DNA from: Paramacrobiotus metropolitanus
Taxonomy: Eukaryota; Tardigrada; Eutardigrada; Parachela; Macrobiotidae
Assembly (NCBI RefSeq): GCF_019649055.1
Contig: NW_026570229.1
Coordinates: forward strand, 620,001-684,000
DNA length: 64,000 nucleotides
Direction of reading: 5' to 3'
Below, in pieces: positions 1 through 11,211 of this stretch. How positions within the stretch are numbered: position 1 is the first letter of the stretch; every line of letters begins with the position of its first letter. The notes beneath the pieces were generated by a model, which had not been told where the DNA came from, did not search any database, and saw nothing but the letters and a program-made list of their open reading frames with translations. A program made the translations under genes and the position numbers.

Positions 1-1
1 G

Positions 2-796
2 GAGAACGCCAAACTGACACAAGAACTGAACGAAGAGCGGCAGGTGCGCGCGGATGGTGATGCGGAGCTCCTTCAGTCTGACGCAGCTGTACGTGAACGA
101 GTCCAAGAGGTTGACGTGGAAATGAAAGAATCGGTTGGCGCCATGGACAAAGATATCATGACGCTGCGTGAATCTCAAGGTAAACTGCAAGAAGACATCA
201 AAGAACTGAAAGACGCGAGAGGACTACTTGCCGAAGAAACAGATGTGATGGAAATCCAATATGGCGGCGAACCCGGATACAGTGGCTGGACTAAGAAATC
301 GGCGCAACCGGCTTACACGAAGCGGAGCTATGCACATGCGACTCATAGTGGACGCGAATTTTGGAACGCCAACGTCCGGAATGAACCAAAGGTGAGCGTA
401 TCGAATAAATCGGAAAATTCGAAGAAACAATGGTCAAATACCGTAAGAGGCTCGGGCAGTAACAACAGCGATGACCCACTTGCTAAAGCTTTGACTCTAA
501 ATACAGTTCCACACAGAGACTACTGTATACGTGGTTTACCCAGAGACTGTACTGTGGATTCACTAAAATCATTTCTGGAAAGCAGGAACATACGGGTGCG
601 GTTTGTGGATGTAAGAGCAAGGGGGGAAAAAGATTTGCGCCGCAGTACATTTGCGCGTGTCGGTACATTCTCAGACTGTGAGAATCTGATCTTGAACGCA
701 GATATCTGGCCGAGCAATATCTCAGTTAAGCTGTGGAGATACTTTCAGAAGCCAACTGCGTCCGCAGGTGAAAATGTTTTAAACTCGGAAAAATGA
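2..796 (+). CDS. LINE ORF1 protein, 5'-partial
   Basis: The frame is open from base 2 to a stop at 796, with no start inside the window because the true start is upstream. The N-terminal part is a charged, heptad-like coiled coil (about residues 1-75, rich in E, K, L and D). A basic and serine-rich linker follows. The C-terminal 90 residues begin at YCIRGLPRDCTVDSLKSFLE and include a WP.NI.VKLW motif, which resembles the RRM-like RNA-binding region of CR1/Jockey ORF1 proteins. Such proteins bind the element RNA and trimerise through the coiled coil. The stop overlaps the first codons of the downstream frame (ATG at 793). This frame itself shows no break. Confidence 0.75.
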   Translation, partial: ENAKLTQELNEERQVRADGDAELLQSDAAVRERVQEVDVEMKESVGAMDKDIMTLRESQGKLQEDIKELKDARGLLAEETDVMEIQYGGEPGYSGWTKKSAQPAYTKRSYAHATHSGREFWNANVRNEPKVSVSNKSENSKKQWSNTVRGSGSNNSDDPLAKALTLNTVPHRDYCIRGLPRDCTVDSLKSFLESRNIRVRFVDVRARGEKDLRRSTFARVGTFSDCENLILNADIWPSNISVKLWRYFQKPTASAGENVLNSEK

Positions 797-3763
797 AATC
801 TAAAACGACAAAGAAGCTCAACAAAAAACGACAAAGAAAAGGCAGTTCGTTAAAACTAGCAGTAAAGCTGCGTAATATTAATGGTATTAAAAAGAAATCA
901 GCCCAAGTAAAACTTTTTTCAGCAAATCAAGACGTTGTAGGACTAACGGAAACATTTGATAAACCTGATATGCCAGACAGTCTGTTTCGGGATGGGAGAT
1001 CTTTTAAGGTTTTTCGCCGCGCAAGGGTCGGGAAAAAATGTGGCGGTGTCGCTATTTTATTAAAAAAGACTTTGACAGGGAAGCGGCGTTTTGATCTCGA
1101 AAGTAAAGATTATGAATTCATTGCTGTTGAAATTAAAGATGTAAACGTCATGTAAACGTCACGTGATGTTTGGTGGGCGTGTTTTATGGAGCGCCGGATG
1201 TAATCGCTACTATTCTACCAAAATTTTTAGAGCATATCAGTGTGACATTCTCTGAAATTGATCTCGAGCGATTTTGCTTAATGGGTGATTTCAACTGTCC
1301 AGACGTTGATTGGGAAAGTTTTACCTCCAGTACGTTGCATGGAAAACTTTTGCTCAAATCGTTAAAAGAATTTAATCTCAAGCAAATTGTTACGTTTCCA
1401 ACTCGGAACGAAAATATCTTGGACCTAGTTATTGTTCCTACCCGATGGTTTATCGAAGGTATCAAAGCTGTTAGCCCACCAGCAAGTACTAACGATCATC
1501 AGGGGATATCATTTTCACTATTTCTCCCTAAGAACAATTTTCAGGATAGGAACAGAAAGGTTGTGTGGAAATTTTTAAAAGAAAACGTTATCCCGTTCCG
1601 AAATTCGCTTTACCAGATTGACTGGGCTTCAGCACTGAAAAACAAAAACTGTTCGGAGATAGCCGTTTGTATCGAAAACCAGATTGTTACATTAGCGCTG
1701 CAGTTTTTTAAAAGAAGCAAGCTCAAACCAAAAGTGTTTTCCGTGACCTTTCCCGTGTCCGTAAAACGATTAATAAGAAAGAGAGATACCGCCCACAAAA
1801 AATTCGTTAAGGAGATCAGTAATGATAGAAAAGCCAAACTACGTTCAACCTGGAAATGTTACTCCCGCCAGTGCGATAAAATCATCAAGAATTACATGAA
1901 TCGTAGTCTTCAGGATGTAGCAACTGCATCTCGTTCAAATCCGAAAAAATTTTGGTCGTACGTTCGTAAGTGTGTTGACCGGGAGGGCATACCAACACTA
2001 CGTTGTGGTGACCTCATTGCATTCACCAACGAAGAAAAAGCTGAAGCTCTGAATTCCCATTATTCAGACGCACTAGTTCCGTGTCCAATACATTGTTTAG
2101 AAGATGAACAGATTGAAAGTTTGCCTGTTGACGAAGAGAATTTTGTAAACGAAGCTGATATTTGGGGTGTAATTAAGACAGTAAATACGACAAAAAGTTC
2201 TGGGCCGTTCGTGTTTACCAATGAGCTAATTACAACCTGTGGTGCCGCGTTGATAGCGCCATTAAAAATTTTATTTAACTCTTGTCTGTCTGAACGAAAA
2301 TATCCAGTCTCATGGAAAGTATCCTATGTAACACCGGTTCCTAAACAGTCTTGCGACTTGACGATTCCAAAAAGTTGGAGACCAGTTGCTAATCTCCATC
2401 CAGTTTCTAAACTATTCGAAAGAATTCTTAATAACCGATTAACTGTGTACTTAAACAACAATAGACTTATTTCCGATTATCAGTTTGGTTACCGTAAAGG
2501 TCACTCCCCAGAACTTTTGTGTCAGATTTTTGTGCAAAAGGTTATGGATTTTATTGATAATGGTGTAGATGTAGACTGCGTTTTCTTAGACTGCACCAAT
2601 GCTTTCGACAAAGCTGATCACAACACCGTAATTTCTAAGTTACGTAAGATGAATGTTAACTGCCAGTTAGTCGAACTTCTCAGTGACTATTTGAGGGGAC
2701 GTTCACAGGCAGTTATTGTTGATGGAAAGATATCTTCATTCAGAAATGTTACAAGTGGTGTTCCACAAGGCTCAATTGTGGGACCACAAAAGTTTTTATG
2801 CCTCATGAACGATATCGGTGATTTGCCGACTGATTGCGAATTATTTGTGTTTGCTGACGATGTTTGTGTATTACGAAAAGTTGAGTGTGTAGCTGACGAA
2901 GAAGACTTTCAGTTAGCGCTGAATAAAATTTCCCAGTTTGCAAAAACCAACCTACTGACTTTTCACCCAAAGAAATCTGTTCATGTTCGTTTTACGAAGA
3001 AACGTGTCAAACTGCAGGACAGTTTATATTTTTTAAACAATGAAAGTATACCGGTAGCTGAGGAGACCAAATATCTCGGTCTTCACATTGACCGCCATCT
3101 TAGTTGGCAGTCTCATTGCTACAATTTAGCCAGTCGCATGAAAAAACGAATACGGTATTTAAACGCGCTTTTTCCGTTTCAGAATAGTGCAGCACGAAGA
3201 AGACTGTATGATTCAGTAGTAAGACCGATAACTGAATATGGCAGTACTGTTACATTTTACCAGCAAAAGTTGTTAGTTGACGCAATAGAAACTGTCAGGA
3301 AAGGTTTTTAAAAACTATTCGATTCGGACCGCGTTCTTTCGAATACACAGAAACACTTGAGAAAGCAGGGTACAAATCGCTGTTGTTCTGTCGAATTCGA
3401 AAATTGTTATTGCTAATGTACAAATTGTTGTTTGGTCTGGTTCCTTATGGAAATAGATTTTTCAAATTTCGCGAGAAGTGTTCTGCTGCTGATTGTGTTG
3501 CAGGTAGAACGAGACAGGTAACGGCCTTGGACGAGCATCCCTACGCAGTGGAGCCTACTGGAACGGAATCATCTAACGGACGGATATTTCTAAGTGAGCG
3601 GAGTTATTCCTTCTTGGCAGCCAGTTTGTGGAACGAAATAAAGTTACCCAAGGACGCATACAGGACAATCGGCTATTTCCAAACCTCTCTGGATTCCCTC
3701 AAATGGAAGGATCTAAATTGGACTAAACGTTTTTTGCATATTGATCACCATAAATTGTTGTAA
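793..3763 (+). pseudogene. LINE ORF2 (APE endonuclease + reverse transcriptase), frameshifted
   Basis: The product would nick target DNA and reverse-transcribe the element RNA. Segment 793-1155 holds the start of the endonuclease (LTETFDKPDMPDSL). A small tandem duplication of GTAAACGTCA near 1140-1160 then breaks the frame. Segment 1170-3311 continues the endonuclease (MGDFNCPDVDW, STNDHQGISF) and contains the RT: WRPVANLHPVSKLFERIL, FGYRKGHSPELL, FLDCTNAFDKADH, SGVPQGSIVGP and the catalytic FADDVCVL. A one-base slip in the T/A run near 3305 moves the C-terminal thumb and tail region into the frame that ends at 3763 (LFGLVPYGNRFF, LWNEIKLP). Apart from these breaks the domains are well preserved, so this is a fairly young dead copy. 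Confidence 0.88.
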
Positions 3764-3912
3764 AATTGGAATTTGAATATTTGTTTTACTTTGCGAAGTC
3801 TCGATCTTATCTTGGTTTACGGTAGTCTACCACCTAATGCAGGAACTTATCCTGATCGTTGTAGACGTTAAGCTGAATAAACAAACAAACAGTTCGCACA
3901 GACACTCGCAAA

Positions 3913-3993
3913 AAATCGGCCGATTGTGGGAATCGGACCCACAACCTCTATACTCCAAGGCCGATAGAGGCACCACTAGGATATTGGCAAAGC
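3913..3993 (-). repeat. tRNA-like sequence (SINE head or tRNA pseudogene)
   Basis: Read on the minus strand, the segment has a B-box-like GGTCCGATTCC within a perfect five-base T stem (GTGGG/CCCAC). A D-arm/A-box-like TCCTAGTGGTG lies upstream, and the acceptor ends pair at about five of seven positions (GCCAATA with AATCGGC). The anticodon region has a stem but an over-long loop, so a functional tRNA is unlikely. It sits just beyond the LINE tail. It may be a tRNA-derived SINE head, but I saw no second copy in the window. Confidence 0.4.
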
Positions 3994-4110
3994 ATACAAA
4001 TGGCACTGAAATAATTATTCTATCGAACGATTCTAAGAGAGCGAACGCCGCTCTGTCAATCGCTTTATTGTCGGCGTTTCATTCAGCAGGATATTCATTT
4101 AGCGCGTGCG

Positions 4111-4724
4111 TTACCATACCACTTGCTCTGTGTCGAGTGGCTTGGCATCCGGCCGCTGGAGATACGTCAGGGTATCACCAACCAACGAGACGTAGAGCAC
4201 CTCGCACTCCCAATTCAGCTCCGATTTGAACTTCTTGACGATCCGCGGTGGCTGGTTGGATATACCGCGCGCGGGCATCGGGCACGAGCGAACCATAAAG
4301 TCCCCCCTGCGCACACGCTCCTTCCCGCCCGCCCCACCCGCGGGCGATGGGCGCAGCTGCCCAGGGCAGCAACTCCTGGACGTTCCCGCCAGGCAGCTGC
4401 ACTTCCACGTATTGCGCATAATCCTACAGCAAGGATCCAACTGGAACAACGCGTCCCGGGTACCAGATCCAGGCGCCGTCGGGATGGCGGCGCAGTAGCA
4501 CCTGCACGTCCGTCATCGCACGCTTAGCCTACGTTGTGCAGTGGAGGATGCGCCCGTACTCCACCAGCTGCGCGCGCTGCGACGCGCATTCGAAATCAAT
4601 GATCAGTGACCAGTCCCTTGGCCGCCACGTTGATGACGCGGCCGTGCTGCAGCTGGCCGTCAACGAGGACATCCACGGCGTTCCACGCGTGGACGGCGCC
4701 CTCGTAGTCGCCGTAGAAGAGCAT
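4111..4724 (-). pseudogene. Broken copy of the F-box gene first-exon module
   Basis: The reverse complement from the ATG at 4724 reads MLFYGDYEGAVHAWNAVDV, which aligns with the start of the intact gene at 6213. The match continues through the GQLQHG, DF.C..QR.QLVEYGR, VEVQLPGGNVQELLPW and LTYLQR blocks of that exon. The copy is dead: there is a frameshift near 4600, stops near 4530 and 4440, and another frameshift near 4330-4350. No F-box exon follows. It is a degraded, inverted duplicate of exon 1 only, as far as can be seen. Confidence 0.78.
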
Positions 4725-5113
4725 TTTAGTGGTTGTATAATGTTAGGCTTGTTAGCACAACAGTTGTAAGATTTATCGGATCGGCATCGTAGCGGAGGCG
4801 AAAAATTCATATCGGACACAGCTCTGGTTGCAAGTTGCAACTTTAAGTTTTCACGCTGTATGTGTTCTTCCGATTTATTGGAAGTTGATTAGATGTGAGT
4901 ATCTGTTGTCTGTTGAGTACTTCTGTTTGCGCAGATTTGCTGGAAGTTGATGAGGAGATCAAACTCCTCTTTCAAAAGTTATTCTGAAACAGTTTATTCT
5001 CAGTATCAACTATCAAACACAGGGAGACATCTAACGCGCTGGTGGATGGCATTACGGGCAGCAGCCACAATAATTCTCTAGATTGTGATCACGCTGATTT
5101 CATAATCTGCAAA

Positions 5114-5193
5114 ATGCTGATTTAAGGCGAAGATAAGGACTCCGTGTGCGGGTGGAACGCCGTGGATGTTCTCGTTGACGGCCAGATAGGCTG
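5114..5193 (+). pseudogene. Stub of the F-box gene first exon
   Basis: A short segment starts at an ATG (5114), has a stop three codons later, and then reads WNAVDVLVDGQ in the same frame. It matches the opening of the intact first exon at 6213 (MLIYRDTVNAWNGVDVEVDG) and also the inverted copy at 4111-4724. Similarity ends after about 80 bases. It is a relic of a second duplication event on the plus strand. Confidence 0.65.
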
Positions 5194-6212
5194 TTTAGTG
5201 TATTATCTGACAATTTCAAAATTTTGTTGTAAACTAAGTGACAGGCGCTGCAGCCAGCTATAGTCCAGCAGAAAAAACCACTTCGTACTGATTTCCACCC
5301 GAATGTTATCCTGCGAATACATCCCCTGCACGAAGACTCTTAAAACCCTGCAGCCCTACGTCTACCTCGTACAACGTACACCACAGGGAAAAAGCTTAAC
5401 TTTTATTTCATGACAGCTGCACTCCCGACAACTGTGCCGTCTCCACAGTTGCATCAACTATATACCACATCAATATGCATACAACACGCTCATATCGCAT
5501 ACAGCCACAAAGCTATAAAACACACGCACCAATCTGACCACTGCATCCGCTCCTGCATCCTGCCTTCCTCTCATTCACACTTACTTGACCATCGGTCACA
5601 AAACACTCATGCATATAAATGCATAACACCATAAAGACATAAATGTCCCGCACAAATATGATCATAAACCATACAGCTCAGACTCGGCACAAACAAGACC
5701 ATACAGATACATACAGCCATGCAATCCACGCTATCCAGTGTCCACGGTCGTAATCCACGATCGTAACAAGACGAAAAATAACATCCTTACGATGAGAATT
5801 GTTACGCAAGAAAGCAGAAATCCAGTGTGCGTTGCGCTGCTGAACACTGCAGAGTGCAGATGCTGTCCAGCCCGCACGAGGCGGCAGTTAGCGCTGCCCT
5901 CTATTCTGTATGCCATACTAAGGCCCGTATAAGCCTTTAACAGTTTAACTGTGTGTGAGGACAAAATCTGAGTGTGACGTCTGTCGTTCGCTGGAAATTG
6001 TCAGTTTACTTTTCTTGTTGGTTTCTTATCGCTTTTCACTTGTCAGGTTTTACCTTGTAAACTGAACTGTTGACACAGTAGTCCTCGTTCAACGAATCTG
6101 TGGTAACTGCAACTGGCTGATCAGGGGTGTCTGGTGACTGGTTATACGGAAAGCATACTGACACTGTACATAATTGTATCGCGTCCGCGTAGAGGTCGAT
6201 CCTCACTGCGCC
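5194..6212. other. Spacer upstream of the F-box gene
   Basis: No gene is supported here. The stretch 5400-5720 is rich in ACA/CAT runs and cannot be read as protein over any length. The end nearest 6213 should contain the promoter and 5' UTR of the F-box gene, but I see no clear TATA or initiator element. Confidence 0.3.
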
Positions 6213-8026
6213 ATGCTGATTTACCGAGACACTGTCAACGCGTGGAACGGCGTGGACGTCGAGGTGGACGGCGGCCAGCTGCAGCACGGCAACGTCATCG
6301 GCGTGGTGGAGAAGGGCCTGCTCATTGATTTCCAGTGTGGTAATCAGCGCTCGCAGTTTGTGGAGTACGAGCGCAACATTTTCCACTACAGCGAGTACGA
6401 GCGCGCGCCCGTGCAGTGCCCGACAGCGCGTGCGCAGGTGCTATCGCGGCGGCAGTTACAAACCGACGGGCCGTGGCTGTGGTACGAGGCCAGCGTCATC
6501 CCCAATGTGTGCACGTCGTACGACAACGATGCGCTGTTCGTGGAGCTGCAGTTGCCGCAGGGCGTGGGCACCGTCCACGAGCTGCTCCCGTTTCAGCAGG
6601 TGCGCGCACCGCCCACGGACGCCCATCTTAACAAGCGGCGCGTGGAGAAAGGCCAGTTTGTGCAGCGCTGCTGCCCGCTGCCGACCGCCTTCTGGTCAGC
6701 TGCAATGCCGCAGCTCGGGACTGTTTTCAACAGGGAACTGGGCGAGCGACACAGGGTAGTGTTCGTCGCTCGACTGAAGCAGACTCTGCTTTATCTACAG
6801 AGGGCCTATAACAAAGACCAACTGGACGCTGAGAAACTGGTACAGTCCGTCATGCGTGCGTAGTCGAACGGCATGTTCTCATAAATATTATTAGCTAAAT
6901 GAGTTCTCTTGCAGGAGAAGGTATGCCAGCTGGCGACCAATGCAGCGGAAGGCAGTGGCACCACTTCCCGTTTGCCGGCGGTGCGCGCCCAGCCGATGAT
7001 GGCGATGACCGATCATGTTGGCAGCGGGAGCGGGTCCGGTGGCCGCAAACGGCGCCGAGGGGTGGATAGCGGGGCCGGGTGTCTGCAGTTGCCGGCGGAA
7101 GTGCTGCTGGAGGTCTTCCGCACGCTGGACTCCATCGAGCGCGTCCGCTGTCGGCGTACCTGCGGACTGTGGAACGGCCTGCTCACCACGGAGGCCCACT
7201 TCCCGGAGGTGCGCGTGTCGGGGGAAATTGAGGATTACGGGGATCAAGGGGTGTTCGGTGAGGAGAGCATGTACTGGGCGATGGCCTGCATCCTCAAGTG
7301 TCTCCACCGTCGCACCAAGGCGCTGGTCATCAGCAACCGACAGCTTGGCGGCTATGCGCAGCTCTTTGAAGCGGTGCAGCACCGACTGCAGAACGGCCGT
7401 CGTCTGCCGCTGGTGGTCTTCTTTGGCTGTGTTTTCGGCTGCGACCGACTGAGTCTGCCGGACATGATGGAGCTGGAGGCTGGCGTGGTCAGGAAGTGCC
7501 CGGGTCAGCGCGTGGTGTGGAAGGAATGCCGGCTGTTTGACGGGTTTCTGCAGGCCGCGATTGCCTATCACGAATTCGACGTCCAGGGCCAGTCGGCCGA
7601 GCAGATGGAGATGCAGCTGTGGGATGTGTTCGAGGGCAATCTGGTTGTGGAGGAGCCGCTGGATTTGCCGGCCCTACAGGCCATGATCGCTGCGGCCCAC
7701 CCTCCCGCGGGGATCTGCCAGTTGAGTGCGAAGCGCGTCTTCATATTGGGGCAGGTAGGTCGTAGGTTGATTGTCCCTGCAGATTGAGCTGGCGCCCGAC
7801 GGATCATCCGATCCGACGGCTGCTGACGTTCTTCTGAGGACTGTGTCCATTCCTGTAGGGTCAATACCAGGATGCAGATCCCCGCCCGACCACCACGCAC
7901 TACCGCGACTGGCACTGGAGGCTGGACGCCATGGCCGGTGTGGATGTGCGCAAGCTGACTAAGCTGACGGCGGCCTTCCTGGCCAAAGTGTACAGCGATC
8001 CGCAGTCCGATGAGTGGGACGGGTAA
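6213..8026 (+). CDS. F-box protein with N-terminal lineage-specific module
   Basis: Predicted exons are 6213-6839, 6915-7754 and 7859-8026, giving 544 residues. Exon 1 starts at the first ATG and encodes a module of unknown function (MLIYRDTVNAWNGVDVEVDG, ELQLPQGVGTVHELLPF). Exon 2 carries an F-box near its start (LQLPAEVLLEVFRTLDSIER, then RRTCGLWNGLLTT), followed by a region with no recognised repeat (WAMACILKCLHRRTKALVI). Exon 3 is a short acidic tail (HYRDWHW, VRKLTKLTAAF). F-box proteins normally bind SKP1 and present substrates to an SCF ubiquitin ligase; the substrate here is unknown. Introns 1 (75 nt) and 2 (104 nt) are both phase 0 and are supported by the paralogue at 9215-11211, which shares exons 2 and 3. 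The first donor (GTACAG) is weak and is the least certain boundary. Confidence 0.8.
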
Positions 8027-9214
8027 TCGCCGGATGCCGACTCTCTTGACCTTTGGCTGGCGCAGCTGTTTACCCAGATGGAATGCTGTGCCGGCGGAGT
8101 ACAGTATGATCCTCTTTTGCAGCTGAATTCCTGCTTAGTGTCGCGGATAAGCGTTTGTTTTTGCTTCTTGTGGATCAGTTATTTTTGGCTGGTGTCACTG
8201 TTTCCTCTATAGACGATTAATTCCCTTTCCTGCTATGGTAATTTCATTTTTCTCAGATTGTTTCCTGCTTGTAAACGTTACGGACTTGTGTCGCCGCCTC
8301 AGTTCACCGTTTCTAGAGGATTACACTGTACATGTTATTATTTTCTTGTGATTTTCTTATAATAATTGCGGTAAAGCAGGTACATAGATGCATTCGAACG
8401 TTTTGGACAATTATTGCTAAACGTGCTGTTACGTGAGGATTTCACGTTGAACAGAAATTTCCGGCTGGCTATTCGCTGTGAATAATTTCTCATTCCAAAA
8501 AGGACACGGCGCATAGTAATCCGTTGAGGTATTTGTATGCCTCTCCGGTGGGAAATGAAACCTCGTTCTGTTTTAACCACATTTACAATCACAGAAGCTC
8601 ATTGAAATTTGAAACATGCCATTTCACGGACGATTCAGTTGAATTCTGTAGAAATGGGAAAAGTCCGGCATGCACGTTCACGCCATTAATATCGTATTAG
8701 ATAAATTTCTTATGTTTTAATTCCGTATTTTCCGCCGCCGTTAGTTGTAGTTTGTGCAATGGAGCGCGACGCGACGGTCTTCTCCTGCTGCTGCAGTAGT
8801 CGCTAGTGGTGGCGTGACGCGGCGTAGTGCCATACTGAGCTGCAGCGTGGCCTCGGCGGACGACTGGAAAGGACGACTGGAAGTTGCAATATTTTTTGTC
8901 TAGAGTCGTGAATTAACCTTTAATTTTGGAAACCCAATATTTACTTTTTATTCAGCAGTAGCCAGTACATTTAAGTAAATGCCTCCGCGAAGGGACACGA
9001 AATAAAACTACTCAAATTTAAACAGAATAAACCTAAATCAGACAAGTGAAAATGTTATCTCTTTATGTGAGTTTAGGAAGTAACCACGCAACTTTTCCAT
9101 GTTTTTGAAATTTTGAAATTCCCTTCCAAAACTGAAAAAATGCCAGAATTTAGTATGGTTTAAAATTCCCATAAAATCAATCACAGATCTACACAGGCTT
9201 CCATTTGACAATAG
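8027..9214. other. Spacer between F-box genes
   Basis: This is AT-rich sequence with a GC-rich patch at 8740-8880. I searched it for a counterpart of the first-exon module of the gene at 6213 and found none on either strand. The GC-rich patch holds a 15-codon ATG frame at 8759 and could be a promoter or 5' UTR of the downstream F-box copy. That is a guess. Confidence 0.3.
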
Positions 9215-11211
9215 GAAGGCGTTTACGTGGATGCGAAGAAAGAGTTGCAGAGAGGAGAATCCCGGGAAGCGCAGCTGCTACTCTGTCAGCTGAATAGCGG
9301 AGCTAAGAAACCACGAAAGACTTCCGGACGTCTTCAACAGACCTCACCGCTGCCGGTGGAGTTGTTGGTGGAAGTCTTCCAGTCGCTGGATTCCATCGGG
9401 CGCATCCGCTGTCGGCGTGTGTGTCACGTGTGGAACACCCTTCTCACCACCGCAGCCTACTTCCCCGACGTGCGCGTCCGGATCGACCATCCGGATTTCG
9501 GTGTGCTAAACCTGGCGTACCACGGTATCTACTGGGCGGTGGAGTGCTTGCTGAAATGTCTCAACAGCCGCACCAAGATGGTCATTATCATGTCAGTCCA
9601 GAGCCATCGCCGCGAGAGTTTGACGAAGCTAATCCAGTTTATCCTCACGCCGCAGAAGATAGCGACGCTGGTGTTCTACCAGTGCGAATATTATGATGAG
9701 TGGGAGGTCCTGGAGGATGTCGTGTACAGCGTGGCTAACACGTTCCCCGGGTGCGCGCTGTGTGACCGAGTAATGTGGAAGTACTTCACCATGGGAGACC
9801 GATTTCTCGAGGCACATGTAGCGCAGTATACCTTCCGCGCCCAGTCGGGCGACGAGTTGGACAGGGAATTGTGGGAACTGTTCGAGAAGAACCTGGTTCT
9901 TAAAAAAACCCTTGGACCGGTCGGCCCTAGCGGCGTCTATTGTCGACTGCATCGCTGGCCAACCCAGTGAGCTGACGGAAGGACAGATTGTCAAGGTAAG
10001 CCCAGTATCCGACAAACCGTTCCCTCATGTTATCCCTTATTCTTAAGAGCATGTACACAGGCGTCAGGCAGTTCACTAATATCAGAAAAACAAGAAAATT
10101 TATTGACAAACGTGGCTCGGCGTTCAGTTTGTAGAACCGGGTGTTTAAGTGCTTGGTTCTGATTTCTGAAGTCACATCGGACGAGCCCATCGATTTACTA
10201 GGGCAGTAAAACCTCTCGTTACCTACACTTCCTTATTAAATATACTTCTCTGTAGCATACAACCTGTAAGGAACCGAATTGGCTTGCATGTTATAACATA
10301 GGGGGGATTCTCTTTATAACATTCACCTCTTTATAAGCCTTACATACATTTTTCCGCGGAACCGAATGCAGTTTAACTGGTGTAGAGAACCTCTGAACAA
10401 CATTCAGCTCCGGTTAAATACCGCTGCATACAGGTAGCCGGATGCAGTCTGATGTTATCTTAACATCCTCAACGAATATGGGGCAACATTAACGTTGTTT
10501 GTGTAAATGTTTGTGTAACTGCGACGCCCCTCACCCCAAATTATAGCAGCGCACCAGGGGACAGTTTCCCTTTATATAATACACCCGGGTATAACATACG
10601 AAACTGATGGAACCGTGCCTGTATTTATAGAGAGGTTTTACTGTATATTAAAACGATGCTCTTAAAGCATCTCAACTCGAATTGCTTACTCAGCGCCTCG
10701 AGGGAGCTTACGGCTGTTCAGGTTGGAAAAGGATGCAAGGTCACGAAGAAAGCTGTGATTACAATTACCAGAATCGAGAAACACCAGTTTACTGTGCGGC
10801 CAGATCCCAGGCCTAACTTTATTAGTAGGTCCCGTACGAACGGACGAAAGTCCAAAACTAAAATCAGGTTTAGAAATAGAATTGGCATCTTCCGATAAAC
10901 GTGTCTAGTCATGCTACGCTCATGGTGAGCTGGTCAGAACAGGTAGTCACACATGGTGAACCGCTTAGACAACATTCATATGCTTTAATTAGGTTGCCGT
11001 TTTTCAGGCATTGAATACTTACCAGAGTCGTGATCTGCGCCTGTCCACTTATTACCGCGATCGCACGTGGACACCGGCTAGTCTCAGCGATTTGGACACC
11101 AGCAAGCTGACCACGCTGACGGCAGCTGTCTTAAGCGAGGGCATCGATTCGGCTACCGATTCGGAAGAAGACAGTGAGACGGCTACGGATTCCGAAGCAA
11201 GCGATGAATGA
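9215..11211 (+). CDS. F-box protein paralogue; no first exon found, one-base frameshift
   Basis: Exons 9215-9995 and 11008-11211 match exons 2 and 3 of the gene at 6213-8026, with the same phase-0 junctions. The F-box reads LPVELLVEVFQSLDSIGRIR, then RRVCHVWNTLLTT. After FEKNLVL the frame shifts in a run of seven A (9902-9908). Removing one A restores KKPLDRSALAASIV, which aligns with EEPLDLPALQAMIA of the intact gene, and also makes the exon a multiple of three. So either the gene is freshly broken or the A-run is miscounted. The last exon has an acidic Asp/Ser/Glu tail. No initiator ATG or N-terminal module is visible upstream, so the 5' end is unknown. The 1,012-nt intron contains a TIR element. 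Confidence 0.7.
10204..10643. mobile_element. MITE, pogo/Tc1-like TIRs, in an intron
   Basis: The 14-base ends CAGTAAAACCTCTC (10204-10217) and GAGAGGTTTTACTG (10630-10643) are perfect inverted repeats. The start CAGT.AAACCTCT and the internal TTATAA-rich flanks resemble pogo/Tigger-type elements of the Tc1/mariner superfamily, which target TA. A TA follows the right end directly; on the left, TA lies three bases away. At 440 bp it has no transposase and is non-autonomous. It lies inside the intron of the F-box paralogue. Confidence 0.65.

Larger units (their letters stand above)
1..3892 (+). mobile_element. CR1/Jockey-like non-LTR retrotransposon (LINE), decayed, cut by window edge
   Basis: The element runs in the order ORF1, endonuclease, reverse transcriptase, short 3' UTR. 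It ends near 3875-3892 in GAATAAACAAACAAACAG, a simple-repeat tail of the kind seen on CR1/Jockey-type LINEs. The 5' end lies outside the window, since ORF1 is already open at base 2. ORF2 is broken at least twice (near 1150 and 3305), so this copy cannot make a complete ORF2 protein. The Jockey/CR1 assignment rests on the presence of an APE endonuclease, the ORF1 type and the tail. A phylogeny of the RT would settle the clade. Confidence 0.9.

Noticed and set aside
5410-5634. 74-codon frame with His/Ser/Thr-rich content
   Set aside because: It comes from low-complexity ACA/CAT sequence and shows no domain or splice support.
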